From Streptomyces spinosus (GTDB lineage: Bacteria > Actinomycetota > Actinomycetes > Streptomycetales > Streptomycetaceae): a stretch of 64,000 nucleotides of DNA. This document shows, one piece after another, positions 24,742 to 33,763 of the stretch. A model generated the notes under the pieces. That model had not been told where the DNA came from and made no database searches. It saw nothing but the letters and a program-made list of their open reading frames with translations. Position numbers and translations under genes: made by a program. Each line of letters opens with the position of its first letter. Position 1 is the first letter of the stretch. Location: contig NZ_JAINRC010000015.1 in NCBI RefSeq assembly GCF_020400655.1, positions 62,001-126,000 on the forward strand. Direction: 5' to 3'.

Positions 24742-26805
24742 GTGGCGAACGTGGAGCACAGCGGGCGACCGGCGGACGTCTTCGGGAGAACGGCGGCCGG
24801 AGCGCGGCTGCACGCGACCCGGCTCGCGCTGTGGGCGGTGGCCGCGATCCTCGCCGTACGGCAGATGGCCGCCGTCCTGACCACCCCCAGCGGCGAACGG
24901 CTCACCGATCTGGAGACCTGGGTCGGCCCCGAGGGCGTCCTGCACGTGAAGGGCTCGATCTACGACTCGACACGGTTCACCGGCACCCCCTTCAGCGGCC
25001 TGGTGCTCAAACCGCTCACGCGCTCGGCCGAGGCCGCCCTCGGCTGGGGCTGGACCTTCGGCACCCTGCTGCTCGTCGTCGCCCTCGGCCTGGTCGCCGC
25101 CCGCGCGCTGCCCCAGCCGGTCAGCCGGCGCACCTCGCTGCTGGCCGCGCCCGTCGCCGTCAGCCTGCTCATGCTGTCGCTGCCGGTCCGCAACACCCTG
25201 TGGCTCGGGCAGACCAGCGTCATCCCGGTCCTGCTCGTCCTGCTCGGCTGCTTCACCGTGCGCGGGGAACGCGCGAGCGGCCTGTGCACAGGCCTGGCCG
25301 CCGCCCTCCAGCCGACCGTCCTGCTCTTCGTCCCGCTGCTGTGGTTCACCGGCCGCCGCCGCGCCGCCCTCACCACGGCCGGCACCTTCGCCGCCTGCAC
25401 CGCGCTCGCCTGGGCCGCGCTGCCGCACGACTCCCGCACCTACTGGGTGCACCACATGGCCGGCGTCGGCCTCGGCGGCAAGGCCGACGCCCTCGCCAAC
25501 CAGTCCCTGCACGGCGCCCTGCTCCGGTTCGGCCTGTCGGGCTCCTCGGAGATAGCGCTCTTCCTCCTCCTCGGCGCCGGCGTCGCCTCCCTCGCCCTGC
25601 GCCGCGCGGTCCGCTACGCCCACGACGGCCAGCTCCTCCTCGCCGTCGCCGTCACCGGCTGCGCAGCCGTCGCCGTCTCCCCGACCACCTGGCAGCACCA
25701 GCTGCTGTGGGTGCTGCTCGCGGTGGTCGGCCGGGTCGGCAGGCGGGCCTCCGACCGCTACGTCTGGCCGGTCGCGGTCGTCCTCGTCACCACGCTCCCG
25801 GCGCAGATGATGCTGCCGCACATGCCGGTGGTGTACCCGCTGCGGGACAACCTGGTCCTGCTCGCGGCCCTGGCCGCCGCCACGGCCGTGCCCTTCCTGT
25901 CCCGCACCTCGCCGTACTACCGGTCCCCGATACCGGCGCAGTACGCCCCGCAGGCCCCGGCCCGCTTCCGCCGCGTCCCGCTGCTGCCCTTCCTGCGCCG
26001 GGTGCTCACCCGCCCCAACCTGCTGCTGGAACTGCTCCTCCTCCGCGTCACCTACGCGGCCTACCAGCAGGTACGGCTGGCGGCGACCGGCGGCAGCAAC
26101 TCCGGGGGGCGCGCCACGGCCGAGCGGCACGGCCACCTGGTCCTCGAGGCCGAGCGCTTCCTCCACATCGACATCGAGCACGCCGTCAACCACGCCGTGG
26201 TGAAGGCCGACTGGCTGCGGGACTTCTTCGACTTCTACTACGAGTCCTTCCACTTCGTCGTCCCGCTGACCGTCCTCGGCGTCCTGTACTGGCGCCGCCC
26301 GGTCGACTACCGCTGGGCCCGGGCGTCCCTCGGCTTCGCGACGCTGCTCGCCCTGATCGGCTTCTGGCTCTTCCCGCTGGCACCGCCGCGCCTGATGCCC
26401 ACGCTCGGCATCATCGACACCGTCCACGGCGTCCAGGACTTCTCCAAGCCGGACTACGGCACCCTGACCGCGCTCACCAACCAGTACGCGGCGATGCCGT
26501 CGCTGCACTTCGGCTGGTCCCTGTGGTGCGGGGTGGTGATCGCGGTGATCGCGCCGAGGTGGTGGATGAAGGCGCTGGGGCTCCTGCACCCGCTCTTCAC
26601 CGTCTCGGCCATCGTCGCCACCGGCAACCACTGGGTCCTGGACGCGGTCGGGGGCGCAGTGGTGGTGTCGGCGGGCTTCGCCCTGTCGTACGCCTTCCAG
26701 GGCCCGCGGCCGAGGGGGCGGGCGGGGATCAGGCCGGCCGGGGTGGAGGCGGGCACCGGAGCCGGGGCCGGGGAGTCCGGGCGGGTGACCGTCGCCGGCA
26801 GGTGA
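24742..26805 (+). CDS. Bifunctional GT87 glycosyltransferase / PAP2 (AUR1-type) phosphatase
   Basis: This 687-residue polytopic membrane protein starts at GTG 24742, 10 bases after GGGAGG. GTG 24625 (39 residues more) is an alternative. The N-terminal 390 residues have about 10 helices with the GT87 polyprenol-phosphate-mannose-dependent transferase layout (WVGPEGVLHVKGSIYDSTRF, AALQPTVLLFVPLLWF). The C-terminal 250 residues carry PAP2/AUR1-like motifs QYAAMPSLHFGWSLW (P-S-x-H) and TGNHWVLDAVGGAVV (H-x-x-x-D). It probably adds a mannose-like sugar to a lipid or wall glycan and dephosphorylates or transfers a phospholipid head group. Such fusions recur in actinomycetes, and the substrates are not known. 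Confidence 0.85.
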   Translation: MANVEHSGRPADVFGRTAAGARLHATRLALWAVAAILAVRQMAAVLTTPSGERLTDLETWVGPEGVLHVKGSIYDSTRFTGTPFSGLVLKPLTRSAEAALGWGWTFGTLLLVVALGLVAARALPQPVSRRTSLLAAPVAVSLLMLSLPVRNTLWLGQTSVIPVLLVLLGCFTVRGERASGLCTGLAAALQPTVLLFVPLLWFTGRRRAALTTAGTFAACTALAWAALPHDSRTYWVHHMAGVGLGGKADALANQSLHGALLRFGLSGSSEIALFLLLGAGVASLALRRAVRYAHDGQLLLAVAVTGCAAVAVSPTTWQHQLLWVLLAVVGRVGRRASDRYVWPVAVVLVTTLPAQMMLPHMPVVYPLRDNLVLLAALAAATAVPFLSRTSPYYRSPIPAQYAPQAPARFRRVPLLPFLRRVLTRPNLLLELLLLRVTYAAYQQVRLAATGGSNSGGRATAERHGHLVLEAERFLHIDIEHAVNHAVVKADWLRDFFDFYYESFHFVVPLTVLGVLYWRRPVDYRWARASLGFATLLALIGFWLFPLAPPRLMPTLGIIDTVHGVQDFSKPDYGTLTALTNQYAAMPSLHFGWSLWCGVVIAVIAPRWWMKALGLLHPLFTVSAIVATGNHWVLDAVGGAVVVSAGFALSYAFQGPRPRGRAGIRPAGVEAGTGAGAGESGRVTVAGR

Positions 26806-27006
26806 CCGTCGGTCCGTCCCCCGTCCGGCGGTGATCGGCGGACTCGTACCGAGGGGGTGCGGGCAGAGCCGCGGGTCAGGGGGCGGGACAGGCGGCGTGG
26901 GCGGCCCGGATCCGCCGGTCACGCGGGCGGGGCGCCGGGGTGTGCCCCGAGCTCCGGGCCGGCGCCGGGTGACGGGAGCGGCCGTCGGATCGCCGTCCGC
27001 GGTTTG

Positions 27007-27696
27007 TCACTCCCGGCCCGAGGCGACCACCGCCAGCGCACCCGACACCAGCGCCGCCAGCAGCAGCGGGATGCCCAGACCGTGGTGGAGGACCAGCCAC
27101 GCGCCCAGGCAGGCACCGGCGGCCATCGCGGCCACGGAGGCCGCGCGGCGCACAGTGCGGCGGCTCGTGTCGTCGCCGAGGCGGGACTCGGAGGCCAGCC
27201 CGGTCAGGGTCATCGTCACGACGGTGGTGGTGGTCAGGTCGGGCACGCGGAACTTGCGGACCGTCGCCGTGCGCAGGCCCATCGCGAAGGCCGTGAGGCC
27301 GATGAGGGCGACCCGGGTTCCGGCGGTGTCCGGCCGCACGAGGGCCACCGCCGCCGCCACGCCGACCAGCACCGCCTCCACCGCCAGGGCCAGCCGGGCC
27401 GAGCGGCGGCGGGAGCCGCGGCCGTACCGGCCCGCCACCCGGCCGCCCGCCACCGCGCCCAGCAGGAAGCAGACCAGGGACATGAACGCGTGACGCACGG
27501 AGAAGCCCGGGGCCCCGGCGGCGGCGAAGCCGAGGACGACCACGCTGCCGGTCACGTTGGCCGTGAAGACCCGGCCCAGGCCCAGGAAGCTGACGGCGTC
27601 GATCAGGCCGCTGACCACGGTGAGCGCCAGCAGGACGGCCACCAGCCGCAGTCCGCGCGTCTCCGGGTCCCCTACCGGCGGCGTCGGCGTCGTCAT
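27007..27696 (-). CDS. YoaK (DUF1275) family membrane protein
   Basis: This 229-residue protein has GGAGGAACG directly before ATG 27696, an ideal ribosome site. Six hydrophobic helices include LRLVAVLLALTVVSGLIDAV, FLGLGRVFTANVTGSVVVLG and GLTAFAMGLRTATVRKFRVP. The Asp in GLIDAVSFL, the F-T-A-N-x-T-G motif and the V-P-D-L-T-T-T loop are DUF1275 hallmarks. The function is unknown, and a small-molecule transport role has been suggested for relatives. It is divergent from the lipase gene, with a direct repeat between them. Confidence 0.88.
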   Translation of the reverse strand: MTTPTPPVGDPETRGLRLVAVLLALTVVSGLIDAVSFLGLGRVFTANVTGSVVVLGFAAAGAPGFSVRHAFMSLVCFLLGAVAGGRVAGRYGRGSRRRSARLALAVEAVLVGVAAAVALVRPDTAGTRVALIGLTAFAMGLRTATVRKFRVPDLTTTTVVTMTLTGLASESRLGDDTSRRTVRRAASVAAMAAGACLGAWLVLHHGLGIPLLLAALVSGALAVVASGRE

Positions 27697-27721
27697 CGTT
27701 CCTCCGAGGGGACGGGAGGTG

Positions 27722-27759
27722 GAAAGAAGTCCACCCGGCGCGCGAAAGAAGTCCACCCG
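27722..27759. repeat. Pair of 16-bp direct repeats in a divergent promoter region
   Basis: GAAAGAAGTCCACCCG occurs exactly at 27722-27737 and 27744-27759, 22 bp apart (about two helical turns). It lies between the divergent YoaK (start 27696) and lipase (start 27815) genes. This arrangement suggests a regulator binding the same DNA face twice. Confidence 0.6.
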
Positions 27760-27814
27760 AGGACGGGGGGCTCTCGGATGTCCGGGCGCAGCGTGCGTCC
27801 GTAGCGTTCGGGAC

Positions 27815-29068
27815 ATGACTCAGGACACGCGCGAAACGGCGGAAAAGCAGCCCGGTCGGCCCATGCGCACGGGCCCGGCGGTCACCCTGGGTGCCCTGGC
27901 ACTCGTCGGGGTCGCCGGGGTGGCGCCGGGGGTTCCCGGCGCCGACGGACAGCGCTCCGGTGAGCGCGGGGAGGTGGTGTCCGTCGTACCGGTCGCCGCG
28001 CACAGCCGTGCGGAGGTCGCCCGGGCCCTGCGCGCGCAGCACATCGGCGCCGCCCCGGTGCGCCACGGCGTCCTCGCCTACCGGGTGACGTACCGCACGG
28101 TGGACCCGCACGGCCGGCCGACCACCGCCACCGGACTGCTCACCGTCCCGTCCGGCGGCGGGCGCCGCCTCGGGCTCGTCTCCGACACGCACGGCACCAT
28201 GGCCAACCGGTCCTACGCGCCCTCCGTGGCCGAGGCCGCGCGGGCGCAGTCGTACCTCTTCGCCGCCACGGGGCGCGCGGTTGCCGCGCCCGACTACCTG
28301 GGCCTGGGGCAGGGGCCCGGCCGGCACCCCTACATGGACACCCGGTCCGCGGTGACCGCCTCGGTGGACATGCTGCGCGCGTCCCGGACGGCGGCCGGGC
28401 TGCTGGGGCGCTCACTGACCGGGGACCTGTACGTCACCGGGTTCTCCCAGGGCGGGCAGGTGGCGATGGCGCTGGCCCGGGCGGTGCAGGGCGGGGACGC
28501 GGCCGGGTTCCGCCTGAAGGCCGTCGCGCCGGTGGCGGGGCCGTACGACCTCCAGGGCACCGAGGAGCCGGCGCTGACCGACGGCCGGGTCAACGACGTG
28601 AGCGGGGTGTTCTACCTCTCCTACTTCCTCGTGGCCCAGAACCGGCTGCACCCCATCTACCAGGACCCCGCCGAGGTGTTCCGGCAGCCGTACGCCGGGC
28701 GCGTCGAGCGGCTCTTCGACGGGCGGCACAAGGACGAGGACATCGTGCGTCAGCTCGCCCCGACCGTGCGGCAGTTGCTCACCGACCGCTTCTACCGGCA
28801 GCTGCGCAGGCCCACCGGCGGGCTGCTCGCGGCCCTGCGCGCCAACGGCCACGCCTGCGACTGGAAGCCCGAGGTGCCGGTACGGCTCTACGCGGGCAAC
28901 CGCGACACCGACGTGCCGATCGGCAACGCCCGGACCTGCGCGCGCACCCTCGCCCAGCGGGGGGCGAGGGTGCGGGTGCTGGAGGTCGGACCGGTCGACC
29001 ACTTCGGGTCGGACCGGGCCGCGCTGGCCGGCATCGCGCGCTGGTTCAGCGGGGGCACGGCTCGGTGA
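27815..29068 (+). CDS. Secreted lipase-family alpha/beta hydrolase
   Basis: This 417-residue protein starts at ATG 27815. The export signal is basic residues followed by AVTLGALALVGVAGVAPGVP. The alpha/beta-hydrolase core has AATGRAVAAPDYLGLGQGPG (oxyanion and lid region), the nucleophile elbow LYVTGFSQGGQVAMALARAV (Ser of G-F-S-Q-G), VRLYAGNRDTDVPIGNARTC (acid) and VGPVDHFGSD (catalytic His). This is the secretory lipase/prolyl-aminopeptidase-like layout of actinomycete LIP family proteins. It probably hydrolyses acyl esters outside the cell. Confidence 0.83.
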   Translation: MTQDTRETAEKQPGRPMRTGPAVTLGALALVGVAGVAPGVPGADGQRSGERGEVVSVVPVAAHSRAEVARALRAQHIGAAPVRHGVLAYRVTYRTVDPHGRPTTATGLLTVPSGGGRRLGLVSDTHGTMANRSYAPSVAEAARAQSYLFAATGRAVAAPDYLGLGQGPGRHPYMDTRSAVTASVDMLRASRTAAGLLGRSLTGDLYVTGFSQGGQVAMALARAVQGGDAAGFRLKAVAPVAGPYDLQGTEEPALTDGRVNDVSGVFYLSYFLVAQNRLHPIYQDPAEVFRQPYAGRVERLFDGRHKDEDIVRQLAPTVRQLLTDRFYRQLRRPTGGLLAALRANGHACDWKPEVPVRLYAGNRDTDVPIGNARTCARTLAQRGARVRVLEVGPVDHFGSDRAALAGIARWFSGGTAR

Positions 29069-29106
29069 GGGGTGGCCGGACGGCCGGCGGCTCGGTGCCG
29101 GGTGGC

Positions 29107-29520
29107 TCAGTACCAGCCGTTGGCCTGCCAGAAGTTCCAGGCCTTGGCCGGGCTGCCGTAGCGGGAGTTCATGTAGTCCAGGCCCCACTTGATCTGGGTG
29201 GCCGGGTTGGTCTTCCAGTCGGCTCCGGCGGTGGACATCTTCGAGGCCGGCAGGGCCTGGACGAGGCCGTAGGCGCCCGACGAGCTGTTGGTGGCGGAGG
29301 GGTTCCAGCCGCTCTCGTGCTCGACGATCTTGCTGAACGCGTTGAACTGCGCGGAGTCCGGGATCATCTGGTGCGCGATCGCCTGGGCGGAGGAGGCCGA
29401 CGTGGTGGCGGCCTGGGCGGGCGCCGCGGTCAGAGCCATGCCGGCGGTGGCGGCGGCCAGGGCGGCGGTGGTGAGGACCTTCTTCGGGGAGGCGATGCGA
29501 CGGATGAAGGAAACGGACAC
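29107..29520 (-). CDS. Small secreted lytic transglycosylase-like (SLT-fold) protein
   Basis: This 137-residue protein starts at GTG 29520, 6 bases after AGAGG, reading VSVSFIRRIASPKK. The signal peptide runs to AQA-A (about residue 36). The mature part is one goose-lysozyme/SLT-like domain: FSKIVEHESGWNPSATNSSS with the catalytic Glu in VEHESGW, then GAYGLVQALPASKM and QIKWGLDYMNSRYG, ending KAWNFWQANGWY. It should cleave glycan strands of peptidoglycan. Streptomyces encode several such short enzymes, often developmentally regulated. Nothing else is co-transcribed with it. Confidence 0.85.
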   Translation of the reverse strand: MSVSFIRRIASPKKVLTTAALAAATAGMALTAAPAQAATTSASSAQAIAHQMIPDSAQFNAFSKIVEHESGWNPSATNSSSGAYGLVQALPASKMSTAGADWKTNPATQIKWGLDYMNSRYGSPAKAWNFWQANGWY

Positions 29521-29713
29521 GGAGAACCTCTTGCGTCGGGGACGGGGGATCACCCGCATGGGAGGGGCCACGCGGTGTGGCCTCATGCGGCGGCGCCGCG
29601 GCCCGGGTGGGCTCGTGGCGCCTGGCGACGTCGTCCAGAGAAGCAGGCCCGGAACCTGTCCGCAATGACCCCTTTTGCTAGTTGTGGCCGGATCGGTGGC
29701 ATACGTCGGCACT
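29521..29713 (-). other. Leader/promoter region of the SLT-fold gene
   Basis: This is an untranslated stretch upstream of the SLT-type gene, with the AT-richer segment AGCAAAAGGGGTCATTGCGG (minus strand). I looked for the c-di-AMP (ydaO) riboswitch often found before cell-wall lytic genes in Streptomyces and did not find its conserved blocks. No secure promoter hexamers were found. Confidence 0.4.
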
Positions 29714-29727
29714 GTGATCTGGGTCGC
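29714..29727. promoter_or_regulatory. Crp-like half-matching site
   Basis: GTGATCTGGGTCGC differs at one base from the Streptomyces Crp pattern GTG-N6-GNCAC as I recall it. It lies about 190 bp before the SLT-type gene. A single weak site is only suggestive. Confidence 0.3.
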
Positions 29728-29777
29728 AAAGTGCAGGTCAGAAGGGGCACAGGAATAGGTGTATCGGGCAAATAGGA

Positions 29778-29796
29778 CTACGATTCCGGATCGTAG
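29778..29796. promoter_or_regulatory. 19-bp inverted repeat CTACGAT-N5-ATCGTAG
   Basis: CTACGAT and ATCGTAG flank TCCGG as a perfect dyad in a locally AT-rich stretch between the ECF S-component stop and the SLT-gene leader. It is too AT-rich for a typical terminator and looks like a protein-binding operator. The factor is unknown. Confidence 0.4.
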
Positions 29797-29853
29797 GTGA
29801 CGTGCGTCATGTGGGGCTCCTCACCGGTCCGCTCACCGACCGGTACCGCGCCC

Positions 29854-30690
29854 TCACCCGACGCGACCGTCGAATGTGACCGCGGTCTCGAAAGCGGCCC
29901 GCCGCGTGGCCCGGCGCAGCGCCCGCAGCACCGCCGGACCGAGCGCGACGGTCAGCACCACCGTGCACAGCGCCCGGCCCAGGTCCCAGCCGAGCGAGGT
30001 GGCCAGGCAGTAGGCGACGAAATGGGCCAGGTTCTCGGCGACCGGGGCGTCGCCGTGGAAGGAGATGTTCGAGGCCGCCGCGCCCAGGAAGGGCCAGCCG
30101 GCCAGGTTCATGCACGTGCCGTAGGCGAAGGCGGCGAGGAAGCCGTAGCCGGCGAGCAGCAGCAGCTCACCGCGACCGCGCAGCCGGACCGGTCCGGGCA
30201 GCAGGCCCGCGCCCAGCGTGAACCAGCCCATCGCCAGCATCTGGAACGGCAGCCACGGCCCGACCCCGCCCGTCAGCAGCGCGGACGCGAACATCGTCAC
30301 CGAGCCCAGCGCGAAGCCGAAGCCCGGGCCGAGCACCCGCCCGCTGAGCACCATCAGGAAGAACATCGGCTCCAGCCCCGCCGTGCCCGCGCCGATCGGC
30401 CGCAGCGCCGCCCCCGTCGCGGCCAGCACGCCCAGCATGGCCACGGCCTTCGGCCCGAGGTCCGACTCCGAGATCGTCGCCGCGACCACCGCGACCAGCA
30501 GCACCAGCAGGCCGGAGAAGAGCCAGGGGGCGTCCTGCGCGTGCGCGTTGAGCTGGGAGGCGGGCGGGGCGAGGAACGGCCAGCCGAAGGCGGCCACACC
30601 GACCGCGCTGGTCAGCGCGAGCGCGGCGAGCGAGCGGGGACCGAGGCGGACGGCGCGCGTCCGTGCGGCGGTGCGGATGCCGTGGCTCAC
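29854..30690 (-). CDS. ECF transporter S component (predicted cobalamin, CbrT-like)
   Basis: This 278-residue protein starts at GTG 30690, overlapping the ATPase stop as GTGA. Six or seven hydrophobic helices are visible. The segment GPGFGFALGSVTMFASALLT, followed by GVGPWLPFQMLAMGWFTLGA, is typical of substrate-binding S components of energy-coupling-factor importers. It is the last gene of the five-gene operon whose leader carries a cobalamin riboswitch, so vitamin B12 or a precursor is the expected ligand (inference from the riboswitch). A CbrT-type assignment fits the predicted actinobacterial B12 ECF systems. Confidence 0.8.
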   Translation of the reverse strand: MSHGIRTAARTRAVRLGPRSLAALALTSAVGVAAFGWPFLAPPASQLNAHAQDAPWLFSGLLVLLVAVVAATISESDLGPKAVAMLGVLAATGAALRPIGAGTAGLEPMFFLMVLSGRVLGPGFGFALGSVTMFASALLTGGVGPWLPFQMLAMGWFTLGAGLLPGPVRLRGRGELLLLAGYGFLAAFAYGTCMNLAGWPFLGAAASNISFHGDAPVAENLAHFVAYCLATSLGWDLGRALCTVVLTVALGPAVLRALRRATRRAAFETAVTFDGRVG

Positions 30691-32591
30691 CTCAGCGCCT
30701 CCCGCACCTGGGCCACCGTCAGCCACTGCTGAGGGGCGAGGATCTTGGTCACCTGTGGGGCGAAGGACGGGGAGGACACCACGATCTCGGCCGTCGGTCC
30801 GTCGGCGATCACCTCGCCCTCGGCGAGCAGCACCACCCGGTGGGCCAGCTCGGCGGCCAGCTCCACGTCGTGCGTGGCCAGCACGATCGCGTGCCCCTCG
30901 GCCGCCAGCGCGCGCAGCACTCCGACCAGGCGGGCCTTGGCCGCGTAGTCCAGGCCGCGCGTCGGCTCGTCGAGGAGGAGCAGGGGAGGCCGGGCGGTCA
31001 GGACCACGGCCAGCGCGAGCGCCAGCCGCTGGCCTTCCGACAGATCACGCGGGTGTGTGCCGTCCGCCACGCCCGGCAGCAGCTCGGACACCAGGGCGCG
31101 GCAGGTGCCGGGCGCGGCGCCCGCGTCCCGGTCGGCCGCCGCGCACTCGGCGGCGACGGTGTCCGCGTACAGCAGGTCGCGGGGTTCCTGGGGGACGAGA
31201 CCGACCCGGCGCACGAGGTCCCGGGGCGGGGTGCGGTGGGGTACGGCGCCGTCGACGTCGACGGTTCCGGAACTGGGCGCCACCAGGCCGACGAGCGAGC
31301 CGAGGAGGGTGGACTTGCCGGCGCCGTTGCGGCCCATCAGCGCGACGGTCTCGCCGGGGGCGACGGTCAGGTCGACGTCCCGGAGGGCCTGGACATGGTC
31401 CCGGCGGACACAGAGGGCGCGGGTCTGCGCGAGGTGCTTGCCCGGAGGTTCCTGGCCGGGGGCGGGCCGGCGACGGAAGAGGGAGCGGCGCCCCGCGCCG
31501 CTGGGCACCCGGCGCGGGGGCCGCCCGGGGACCGGTGCCGCCTGACCACGCGGACGCGGCACCGCCGCGGCGCCCGCCCGAGCCGTCCCGGCGACACGGC
31601 TGTCCGCCGCCACGACACCGGAGGCGCCGGTGCCGGGGGCGGTCGAGGTGTCCGCGGCTCGGGTGGCGGAGGCGTCCGCGGCCGTGGCGCCTCGGTGCGC
31701 AGCCGCGTCGGCCGGTTCGAGCGCGGTCGCGGTGGCCGCTACCGCGGCGGCAGGGGTGTGCGCCGCTGCCGCCGCGCCGGACAGGCGGGCGCGCAGGGGC
31801 GGGGCCTGCCGGCGGGCGTCCCGGACCGTCAGGGGAAGCGGGGACCAGCCGGCGAGCCGGCCCAGGGCCACCACCGGGGGACAGACCGGGGACACGGCCA
31901 TCACCTCGGCCGGGGGACCGGTGACCGGGGCGGCGCCGCGGGCCGGGAGCAGCACGACCCGGTCGGCGTACTGGATGACCCGTTCCAGGCGGTGCTCGGC
32001 CATCAGGACCGTCGTCCCCAGGTCGTGCACCAGCCGTTGCAGCACGGCCAGCACCTCCTCGGCGGCGGCCGGGTCCAGTGCCGAGGTCGGTTCGTCCAGG
32101 ACCAGCACCCGGGGGTGCGGGGTGAGGACCGAGCCGATCGCGACCCGCTGCCGCTGTCCGCCGGACAGGGTGGCGATCGGGCGGTCGCGCAGCCCGGCGA
32201 GGCCCAGCAGGTCGAGCGTCTCCTCCACCCGGCGCCGCATCACCGCCGGGGCCAGCCCCAACGACTCCATCCCGTAGGCGAGTTCGTCCTCCACGGTGTC
32301 CGTCACGAAGTGCGCGAGCGGGTCCTGTCCCACCGTGCCGACCACGTCGGCGAGTTGGCGCGGCTGGTGGGTACGGGTGTCCCGGCCGGCCACCGTCACA
32401 CGGCCGCGCAGGGTACCCCCGGTGAAGTGCGGGACCAGCCCGTTCACCGCGCCCAGCACGGTCGACTTGCCGACCCCGGACGGACCGGCGAGCAGCACCA
32501 GTTCACCCTCGGGGACCTCGAAGTCGACGCCGGCGACGGTGGGCCGGGCCGCACCCTCGTACGTCACGCTGACATCCTCGAAGCGGATCAC
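30687..32591 (-). CDS. ECF transporter ATPase, two fused ABC domains
   Basis: This 634-residue protein starts at GTG 32591, overlapping the T-component stop as GTGA. ABC domain 1 has Walker A GPSGVGKSTVLG, signature LSGGQRQRVAIG and Walker B VLVLDEPTSALD. A linker of about 130 residues, Ala/Pro/Arg-rich, follows. Domain 2 has Walker A GRNGAGKSTLLG, a changed signature LSEGQRLALALA and Walker B LLLLDEPTRGLD. The fusion supplies both the A and A' subunits that couple ATP hydrolysis to S-component toppling. It is third from the end of the operon by function order (binding proteins, T, A, S). Confidence 0.92.
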   Translation of the reverse strand: MIRFEDVSVTYEGAARPTVAGVDFEVPEGELVLLAGPSGVGKSTVLGAVNGLVPHFTGGTLRGRVTVAGRDTRTHQPRQLADVVGTVGQDPLAHFVTDTVEDELAYGMESLGLAPAVMRRRVEETLDLLGLAGLRDRPIATLSGGQRQRVAIGSVLTPHPRVLVLDEPTSALDPAAAEEVLAVLQRLVHDLGTTVLMAEHRLERVIQYADRVVLLPARGAAPVTGPPAEVMAVSPVCPPVVALGRLAGWSPLPLTVRDARRQAPPLRARLSGAAAAAHTPAAAVAATATALEPADAAAHRGATAADASATRAADTSTAPGTGASGVVAADSRVAGTARAGAAAVPRPRGQAAPVPGRPPRRVPSGAGRRSLFRRRPAPGQEPPGKHLAQTRALCVRRDHVQALRDVDLTVAPGETVALMGRNGAGKSTLLGSLVGLVAPSSGTVDVDGAVPHRTPPRDLVRRVGLVPQEPRDLLYADTVAAECAAADRDAGAAPGTCRALVSELLPGVADGTHPRDLSEGQRLALALAVVLTARPPLLLLDEPTRGLDYAAKARLVGVLRALAAEGHAIVLATHDVELAAELAHRVVLLAEGEVIADGPTAEIVVSSPSFAPQVTKILAPQQWLTVAQVREALR

Positions 32592-33763
32592 GACGGCTCC
32601 CTCGGGACGACGAAGGCGGGCAGCAGGGCGAGCAGGACGGCCACGGCGGGCCAGAGCGGAAGCGTGGGCGCGACGAGGGGCACGACCCCGGGGTGCAGCG
32701 CCCGGGGATCGCGGACGGAGGCGAGCGTGAGCAGCCCGGCCACCGCGGCGCCCGAGCCCGTGACCAGCCAGGCGCGCGCGCCCCACGGGTCCGGGCGGTA
32801 CCGGGTGCGCAGCGAGCGCCGGCCGCCCAGCCGCAGCCCGGTGAGCGCGGCGGCGACTCCCGCGAGCAGCACGGGGAGCCCGTACGCACCCCCTGCCGCC
32901 GTCAGCAGCCCGTACGTTCCCGCGCACACGCCGAGCAGGCCGCCGAGGGTGAGCGCGGCCGTCGTACGGCGGACCCGGGCGGGAACCTCGGCGGTACGGC
33001 CGTAGCCGCGGGCCTCCATCGCGGCGGCGAGCGCGACCGAGCGCTCCAACGCGCCCTCCAGGACCGGCAGTCCGACCTGGAGCAGGCCCCGTACGCCCCG
33101 GTCCGGACGGCCGCGCAGGCGGCGGGCGGCGCGCAGCCGCCGCACGTCGGCGACGAGATGGGGCGCGAAGGTGAGGGCGACGACCACGGCCACGCCCGTC
33201 TCGTACAGCGCGCCGGGCAGGGACTTCAGGAGACGGGTGGGGCTGGCGAGGGCGTTCGCGGCGCCGACGCAGACGAGGAGGGCGGCGAGCTTCAGCCCGT
33301 CGTACGCGGCGAAGACGACCGCCTCGGCGGTGACCCGGCCGCCCAGCCGGATGCCCTGCGCCCAGTGCGGGAGCGGGACCTCGGGGAGCGTCAGGAGGGT
33401 GTGGGTGCCGGGAACGGGGGAGCCGAGCGCGACCGCGAACAGGACGCGGACCAGGAGGACGGCGAGGGCGAGTCTGACGAAGGCGGGGTAGGAACGGGCC
33501 CAGGGGGCGGGGGAGCGGCGGACCGCCACGACGTAGGCGGAGGCGGATATGAGGAGGCACAGGAGCAGGGGGTTGGTGGTGCGGGTGGCGGCGACACCCA
33601 GGGACACCGCCCACAGCCACCAGGCCCCGGGGTGCAGGGCGGCCCGGGACGGGCGCCCCGAGGGGGCGCCGGGCACCGTCCGCCCCGTGGCCACCGCCGT
33701 GCGGGCGCGTGCGGACACGACGTGCCCGGACCCGCACGGCTGCCCGGGTTCACCCGGACGCAT
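32588..33763 (-). CDS. ECF transporter T component (CbiQ family)
   Basis: This protein of about 391 residues starts at ATG 33763, overlapping the end of the upstream gene by 14 bp. GTG 33718 is a shorter alternative, and neither has a strong ribosome site. There are several membrane helices in the first 250 residues. The cytoplasmic coupling motif ALAAAMEARGYGRTAEVPAR carries the A-R-G signature of CbiQ/EcfT that docks onto the ATPases. A C-terminal hydrophobic extension of about 110 residues, with three or four extra helices, makes it longer than the usual 220-270 residues. It links S component and ATPase in the predicted B12 importer. Confidence 0.87.
   Translation of the reverse strand: MRPGEPGQPCGSGHVVSARARTAVATGRTVPGAPSGRPSRAALHPGAWWLWAVSLGVAATRTTNPLLLCLLISASAYVVAVRRSPAPWARSYPAFVRLALAVLLVRVLFAVALGSPVPGTHTLLTLPEVPLPHWAQGIRLGGRVTAEAVVFAAYDGLKLAALLVCVGAANALASPTRLLKSLPGALYETGVAVVVALTFAPHLVADVRRLRAARRLRGRPDRGVRGLLQVGLPVLEGALERSVALAAAMEARGYGRTAEVPARVRRTTAALTLGGLLGVCAGTYGLLTAAGGAYGLPVLLAGVAAALTGLRLGGRRSLRTRYRPDPWGARAWLVTGSGAAVAGLLTLASVRDPRALHPGVVPLVAPTLPLWPAVAVLLALLPAFVVPREPS

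Noticed and set aside
29521..29713. Possible c-di-AMP (ydaO) riboswitch before the SLT-type gene
   Set aside because: The family context made it plausible, but the conserved blocks of that riboswitch could not be found on the minus strand.
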